A stretch of 9,591 nt of DNA. Source: Limnochordia bacterium. GTDB taxonomy: Bacteria > Bacillota > Limnochordia > Darwinibacteriales > DTU012. The stretch covers positions 1-9,591 of the forward strand of contig SKHL01000269.1 in the NCBI GenBank assembly GCA_007116995.1, read 5' to 3'. This document shows, piece after piece, positions 6,726 through 9,591 of this stretch (its first letter is position 1; each line of letters opens with the position of its first letter). A program made the position numbers and the translations under genes. Below the pieces are notes generated by a model, which had not been told where the DNA came from, made no database searches, and saw only the letters and a list, made by a program, of their open reading frames with translations.

Positions 6726-7274
6726 ATGATTGAACTTGCACCACCTCTGATGGATACTAGCTTTCTAACTGTGGGTGATCAGGTTACGTTTAATGGGGTG
6801 ATCTATACAGCGAGAGACGCAGCTCATCAGCGTTTAATATCCCTTCTGGATACAGGTAATGAGCTGCCATTTCCAGCCCAGGGAGGAATAATCTATTATG
6901 TAGGTCCTTGCCCAGCTAAACCTGGAGAGGTTGTGGGTTCAGCTGGGCCTACAACGAGTAGCAGGATGGATAGTATGACCGTACCCCTATTGCAAGCAGG
7001 AATTAAGGGGATGATTGGTAAAGGTGAGCGCAGTCAGGAAGTAATTGATGCAATGAAGTGCTATGGTGCTGTGTATTTTGCAGCCATAGGAGGCGCAGGG
7101 GCCTTATTAGCCCAGTCTATTAAGAAGATGGAGCTGGTAGCGTACCCCGAATTAGGCCCTGAGGCTATCTATCGCATGGAGGTGAAGGATTTTCCAGCCA
7201 TAGTAGCCATAGATGGGCAAGGGCGAAGTATTTACGAGATTGGACGCCAACAATATGAATCTGGGGGAATGTAG
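6726..7274 (+). CDS. Class I (Fe-S) fumarate hydratase/tartrate dehydratase, beta subunit
   Basis: This 182-residue protein is a full-length beta chain of the oxygen-sensitive 4Fe-4S hydro-lyases that interconvert fumarate and malate (or dehydrate tartrate). In two-subunit enzymes the alpha chain carries the cluster and the beta chain completes the active site. Recognised motifs are GVIYTARDAAHQRL near residues 24-38, GPCPAKPGEVVGSAGPTTSS with RMD (residues 60-82), GMIGKGE (about 96-102), and a late YPELGPEAIYRMEVKDFPA. AGGAGGTGAG at 6711-6720, inside the murD end, gives it a strong ribosome binding site; it starts 1 nt after the murD stop. No alpha subunit is present anywhere in the window, although alpha and beta genes are usually adjacent. 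Substrate choice (fumarate or tartrate) cannot be told from this chain alone; fumarate is likelier in this type of organism. Confidence 0.9.
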   Translation: MIELAPPLMDTSFLTVGDQVTFNGVIYTARDAAHQRLISLLDTGNELPFPAQGGIIYYVGPCPAKPGEVVGSAGPTTSSRMDSMTVPLLQAGIKGMIGKGERSQEVIDAMKCYGAVYFAAIGGAGALLAQSIKKMELVAYPELGPEAIYRMEVKDFPAIVAIDGQGRSIYEIGRQQYESGGM

Positions 7275-7275
7275 G

Positions 7276-8022
7276 ATGGCACGATGGGATGGAAGAAATG
7301 CGGATCAGATGCGGCCAGTAACGATTGAACGGAATTACATTAAACATGCAGAGGGCTCTGTGCTTATTTCAGTAGGTGATACGAAGGTAATCTGTACGGC
7401 CACGATTGAGGACCGAGTTCCACCTTTTCTACGTGGACAAGGTGGGGGTTGGATTACGGCGGAATATGCCATGCTACCACGAGCTACACAAACGAGAAAT
7501 ATTCGTGAATCCTCTAAAGGAAAAGTGGGTGGACGCACCCAAGAAATCCAACGCTTAGTCGGAAGGGCATTACGCTCGGTTGTCGATTTAAAAGCCCTTG
7601 GGGAGAAGACGATATGGATAGATTGCGATGTTATTCAAGCTGATGGGGGTACTCGGACTAGTGCTATTACGGGTGCGTATGTTGCGTTAGTAGATGCTTT
7701 ATCTAAGTTAAAGGAGAAGGAACGTTGGGAGTCATTGCCATTAACAGACTATTTAGCCGCCATCAGTGTGGGGATCGTTGATGGAGTTTCATTATTGGAT
7801 TTATGTTACCGAGAAGATTCGAAAGCCCAGGTTGATTTTAATGTAGTAATGACGGGTACCGGTAAGCTTGTCGAAGTGCAGGGCACAGCGGAACAACAGC
7901 CATTTTCTCGAGAGGAGTTAGATCAAATGCTAACTCTAGCTGAAAAAGGCATTAATGAATTAGTGAAGCAACAACGCCAGGTGCTGACCAGCGGGTTAGC
8001 CGAACGTTTCGGTAGCTTGTAA
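7276..8022 (+). CDS. rph: Ribonuclease PH
   Basis: RNase PH is a phosphorolytic 3'-5' exoribonuclease that trims tRNA 3' ends, working as a ring-shaped hexamer. The 248-residue protein covers the whole family length: RNADQMRPVTIERNYIKHAEGS at the start, VICTATIEDRVPPF, GWITAEYAMLPRAT, the GGRTQEIQRLVGRALR substrate segment (Arg87), the phosphate-binding ADGGTRTSA (Thr126-Arg127), and the REDSKAQVDFNVVMT acidic metal-site segment. ATG7276 is chosen because the protein then begins where the family does; an in-frame ATG at 7213 would add 21 residues encoded within the fumarase gene. The start follows that gene's stop by 1 nt, with a weak GGGGGA at 7263-7268 as ribosome binding site. The stop overlaps the rdgB start as TAATG. 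A tRNA cluster lies just downstream, which suits its role. Confidence 0.96.
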   Translation: MARWDGRNADQMRPVTIERNYIKHAEGSVLISVGDTKVICTATIEDRVPPFLRGQGGGWITAEYAMLPRATQTRNIRESSKGKVGGRTQEIQRLVGRALRSVVDLKALGEKTIWIDCDVIQADGGTRTSAITGAYVALVDALSKLKEKERWESLPLTDYLAAISVGIVDGVSLLDLCYREDSKAQVDFNVVMTGTGKLVEVQGTAEQQPFSREELDQMLTLAEKGINELVKQQRQVLTSGLAERFGSL

Positions 8023-8645
8023 TGGCTGATAAAGTGAAGGTTGTGGTTGCTTCCCGTAACAAACATAAGATAAGAGAAATTAAGGATATGCTATCCCATC
8101 TTTCGTTAGATATTCAAGCTGTAAATGAAGTGGCTAATTTACCTGACGTGATTGAGGATGGAGAGACGTTTTCCGCTAATGCGATAAAAAAAGCCGTGGA
8201 AACGGCTAGGGCTGTTGGATATTTGACATTAGCTGACGATTCAGGACTTGAAGTGGACGCTCTTAATGGACAACCTGGGGTATATTCTGCTCGGTTTGCA
8301 GGAGAACCTAGCGATGATGGGAAAAACAATCAGAGACTACTTGATTTATTGGCTCACATCCCTTGTGAACAACGAACAGCGCGGTTTCGGTGTGTAATTG
8401 CCTTGGCTTGGCCAAACGGAGATACACGGATCTGTAGTGGTACCTGTGAAGGAATGATTGGTTTTGAGCCAGAAGGAGATAATGGATTTGGTTATGATCC
8501 ACTGTTTATCGTGCCAGAATACAACCGAACATTTGCCCAATTGACTGGTTCGATTAAAAATCAAATTAGTCATCGTTATCGAGCCTTGGTCCAGCTTGAG
8601 AAAGTATTGGCGGGAGAATTCATGAAAAAATCTGTTGACAGGTAA
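8022..8645 (+). CDS. rdgB: XTP/dITP diphosphatase (non-canonical purine NTP pyrophosphatase)
   Basis: RdgB/HAM1 hydrolyses dITP, ITP and XTP to monophosphates plus pyrophosphate, keeping deaminated purines out of DNA and RNA. The 207-residue protein shows ASRNKHKIREIK at the N-terminus (substrate-binding SxNxxK), ETFSANAIKKA, the catalytic LADDSGLEVDAL (Asp72-Asp73), GVYSARFAG, the EGDNGFGYDPLF loop and KNQISHRYRAL near the end. Start and stop of the neighbours overlap by one base (TAATG at 8020-8024), so translation is coupled to rph; this rph-rdgB pair is common in Bacillota. The last codons GTT GAC AGG also form the -35 box of the promoter for the tRNA cluster. No terminator is visible after the stop, so read-through into the tRNAs is possible. 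Confidence 0.96.
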   Translation: MADKVKVVVASRNKHKIREIKDMLSHLSLDIQAVNEVANLPDVIEDGETFSANAIKKAVETARAVGYLTLADDSGLEVDALNGQPGVYSARFAGEPSDDGKNNQRLLDLLAHIPCEQRTARFRCVIALAWPNGDTRICSGTCEGMIGFEPEGDNGFGYDPLFIVPEYNRTFAQLTGSIKNQISHRYRALVQLEKVLAGEFMKKSVDR

Positions 8646-8663
8646 ATAGAGCTATGGTATGAT
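8635..8663 (+). promoter_or_regulatory. Sigma-A-type promoter for the tRNA cluster
   Basis: TTGACA at 8635-8640 (perfect -35) and TATGAT at 8658-8663 (five of six for -10) are separated by exactly 17 nt. Transcription would start near 8670, about 35 nt before tRNA-Pro. The -35 box lies inside the final codons of rdgB and the spacer covers its stop codon. Such a strong consensus suits a stable-RNA operon. Confidence 0.88.
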
Positions 8664-8703
8664 TGTTGTTGTCAGTCCGATAGGTACGGGCGATATGTAT
8701 TGT

Positions 8704-8781
8704 CGGGGCGTAGCGCAGTTTGGCTAGCGCGCCTGCCTTGGGAGCAGGAGGCCGGAGGTTCAAATCCTCTCGCCCCGACCA
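8704..8781 (+). tRNA. tRNA-Pro (anticodon TGG), CCA encoded
   Basis: The acceptor stem CGGGGCG (8704-8710) pairs with CGCCCCG (8771-8777), followed by A and CCA (8779-8781). The anticodon arm CCTGC/GCAGG encloses CTTGGGA with anticodon TGG at 8739-8741. The T-arm is GGAGG-TTCAAAT-CCTCT. All arms are intact. It is the first tRNA of the cluster. Confidence 0.97.
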
Positions 8782-8815
8782 TCGATTTTTGCAGGGAGTA
8801 AGTGTCAGCCTACGG

Positions 8816-8889
8816 GCGGGTGTAGCTCAATGGTAGAGCACTGGCCTTCCAAGCCAGCTATGAGGGTCCGATTCCCTTCACCCGCTCCA
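8816..8889 (+). tRNA. tRNA-Gly (anticodon TCC), CCA encoded, atypical T-loop
   Basis: The acceptor stem GCGGGTG (8816-8822) pairs with CACCCGC (8879-8885), then T and CCA (8887-8889). The anticodon arm CTGGC/GCCAG encloses CTTCCAA with anticodon TCC at 8848-8850. The T-arm stem GAGGG/CCCTT is good (one G-T pair), but its loop reads TCCGATT (8867-8873) where TTCGATT is expected: position 55 is C (8868) in place of the nearly universal U that becomes pseudouridine. The D-loop keeps its GG pair (AATGGTA). Confidence 0.96.
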
Positions 8890-8898
8890 CTTATCTAT

Positions 8899-8974
8899 GC
8901 GCCTGTAGCTCAGCGGATAGAGCATCGGACTTCTAATCCGAGTGCCGCAGGTTCGATTCCTGCCAGGCGCGCCA
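8899..8974 (+). tRNA. tRNA-Arg (anticodon TCT), CCA encoded
   Basis: The acceptor stem GCGCCTG (8899-8905) pairs with CAGGCGC (8964-8970), then G and CCA (8972-8974). The anticodon arm TCGGA/TCCGA encloses CTTCTAA with anticodon TCT at 8932-8934, which reads AGA/AGG. The T-arm GCAGG-TTCGATT-CCTGC is normal. It lies 9 nt after tRNA-Gly. Confidence 0.97.
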
Positions 8975-8989
8975 CGTTTATTCAACCAT

Positions 8990-9067
8990 GGTGGGTATAG
9001 CTCAGTTGGTTAGAGCGCTAGGTTGTGGCCCTAGAGGTCGCCGGTTCAAATCCGGTTACTCACCCCA
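8990..9067 (+). tRNA. tRNA-His (anticodon GTG), CCA encoded
   Basis: The acceptor stem GTGGGTA (8991-8997) pairs with TACTCAC (9057-9063) with one G-T pair. The extra 5' G at 8990 (G-1) faces C73 at 9064, the identity element for histidyl-tRNA synthetase, and CCA follows at 9065-9067. The anticodon arm CTAGG/CCTAG encloses TTGTGGC with anticodon GTG at 9025-9027. It is the last tRNA of the cluster. Confidence 0.97.
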
Positions 9068-9143
9068 TTTACTTAAAACGGTATTACCAAAAGCCGTTAT
9101 CATAGAGAAACAAGTGAATCGAACGACCAATACTACTAATGAG

Positions 9144-9175
9144 ACACTACCATCAGACATGGTAGTGTTTTTTTT
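9144..9175 (+). terminator. Rho-independent terminator of the tRNA operon
   Basis: A perfect 10-bp stem ACACTACCAT (9144-9153) / ATGGTAGTGT (9159-9168) with a CAGAC loop is followed by a run of eight T (9168-9175). It lies 76 nt beyond tRNA-His and should end the tRNA transcript and shield the next gene. Confidence 0.95.
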
Positions 9176-9435
9176 ATCTTATCAGAAAGTATAAGTTTAT
9201 ACGTCTTAAAGAGGACATATTGTCCGTTGAGAGACCTAGTCTTCCCGGAACTTGGCGGTGTTAAACAGAGCACCTTCGGGTGATTAGCGGGCTTGGAAAG
9301 CTTTGCCGTGATCTAGCAAGACATATTTTCTGGCATTAACGGAAAGCTTATAGACATAAGGAATATAGCTATAGTGAAGATCATACGTGTCTGCTGAACC
9401 TCAGATAAAATGTTAAGAAGCAAGGAGTATTCGTT
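9176..9435 (+). other. 260-nt intergenic region with several small hairpins; possible leader RNA, unassigned
   Basis: No coding sequence is evident here. Visible structure: inverted repeat GTATAA-GT-TTATAC (9189-9202), hairpin GGACA-TAT-TGTCC (9213-9225), a CACC-TTCG-GGTG stem with the stable UUCG loop (9271-9282), and a palindrome TATAGCTATA (9364-9373). GGTG at 9257-9260 could compete for the same CACC, giving two exclusive folds. I do not recognise a T-box, a known riboswitch core, 6S, SRP or RNase P signature. It may be the 5' leader of the next gene or carry a small RNA; neither is proven. Confidence 0.4.
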
Positions 9436-9591
9436 ATGAAAATTAGAGATAGAGTAGTACTAGGAATGCTAGCAGGATTTATTGGAAATGTTGCTAAAAC
9501 TGCTGTAGATGAGATCTCGATTAAAAAAAGAGTTTCACAAAGGTCATTTAGAGAAACTGCAGCGGGTATGTTGGTGTCAAAAAGAAGTGAA
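9436..9591 (+). CDS. Hypothetical small membrane-associated protein, 3' truncated by window end
   Basis: An open frame of 52 codons runs to the window edge without a stop. AAGGAG at 9422-9427 lies 8 nt before ATG9436, a strong start. The visible N-terminus (MKIRDRVVLGMLAGFIGNVA...) has a basic start and then a glycine-rich hydrophobic stretch at about residues 7-20, followed by a basic, polar segment (ISIKKRVSQRSFRETAAGML). It recalls a family of uncharacterised membrane proteins in clostridia that share an RDRxxLGxxAGxxGNxAK beginning, but this is from memory and the function is unknown. It lies after the tRNA terminator and so needs its own promoter, which I cannot place with confidence in 9176-9435. 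Confidence 0.7.
   Translation, partial: MKIRDRVVLGMLAGFIGNVAKTAVDEISIKKRVSQRSFRETAAGMLVSKRSE

Noticed and set aside
7213..7275. Longer rph from ATG7213
   Set aside because: The extra 21 residues lie inside the fumarase beta gene and precede the usual RNase PH N-terminus.
9077..9098. AACGG/CCGTT hairpin after tRNA-His as a terminator
   Set aside because: The stem is only 5 bp with a long loop and no T-run; the real terminator follows at 9144-9175.
8988..9194. Open frame of 68 codons over tRNA-His
   Set aside because: It is a translation of the tRNA and terminator; no ribosome binding site or protein-like composition.

Overview
The window looks like chromosomal DNA from a low-to-mid-GC Gram-positive bacterium, most likely an anaerobic, spore-forming Bacillota of the clostridial type. 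Supporting signs are strong AAGGAGG-like ribosome binding sites, a GerMN-domain sporulation/germination protein, an N-acetylmuramoyl-L-alanine amidase with copper-amine-oxidase-like and AMIN domains, a two-subunit-type class I fumarase beta chain, a clostridial-style MurD, and four tRNA genes that all encode CCA. I cannot name the species from sequence alone.

Layout. (1) Positions 1-2028 hold two convergent genes for predicted extracytoplasmic proteins. The first (plus strand) is a haem-binding protein of the ethylbenzene-dehydrogenase/cytochrome c-552 type with a repeat-rich Pro/Glu tail; its 5' part is cut by the window edge and appears frameshifted near position 20. The second (minus strand) is a membrane-anchored protein with a carboxypeptidase-regulatory-like beta-sandwich domain. 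(2) Positions 2113-8645 hold seven tightly packed plus-strand genes: amidase, GerMN protein, murI, murD, fumarase beta subunit, rph and rdgB. Gaps are 1-63 nt, with overlaps at murI/murD and rph/rdgB, so this is probably one transcription unit. (3) A textbook sigma-A promoter, whose -35 box lies in the last codons of rdgB, drives a tRNA cluster Pro-Gly-Arg-His that ends in a strong intrinsic terminator (9144-9175). (4) A 260-nt hairpin-rich gap of unknown identity precedes a well-initiated but truncated small membrane-type protein gene at the right edge.

How the genes fit together. The amidase, GerMN protein, MurI and MurD all act on peptidoglycan: MurI makes D-glutamate and MurD adds it to UDP-MurNAc-L-Ala, while the amidase and GerMN protein act outside the membrane on finished wall, plausibly during sporulation. 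RNase PH trims tRNA 3' ends and sits just upstream of a tRNA cluster; RdgB cleans the nucleotide pool. The fumarase beta chain stands alone without its alpha partner.

I did not find a clear novel defence or mobile system. The points most worth checking are the tRNA-Gly with C instead of U at T-loop position 55, the lone fumarase beta subunit, the frameshifted haem protein with its CX3CH motif and tandem repeats, and the unassigned structured leader near the right end.
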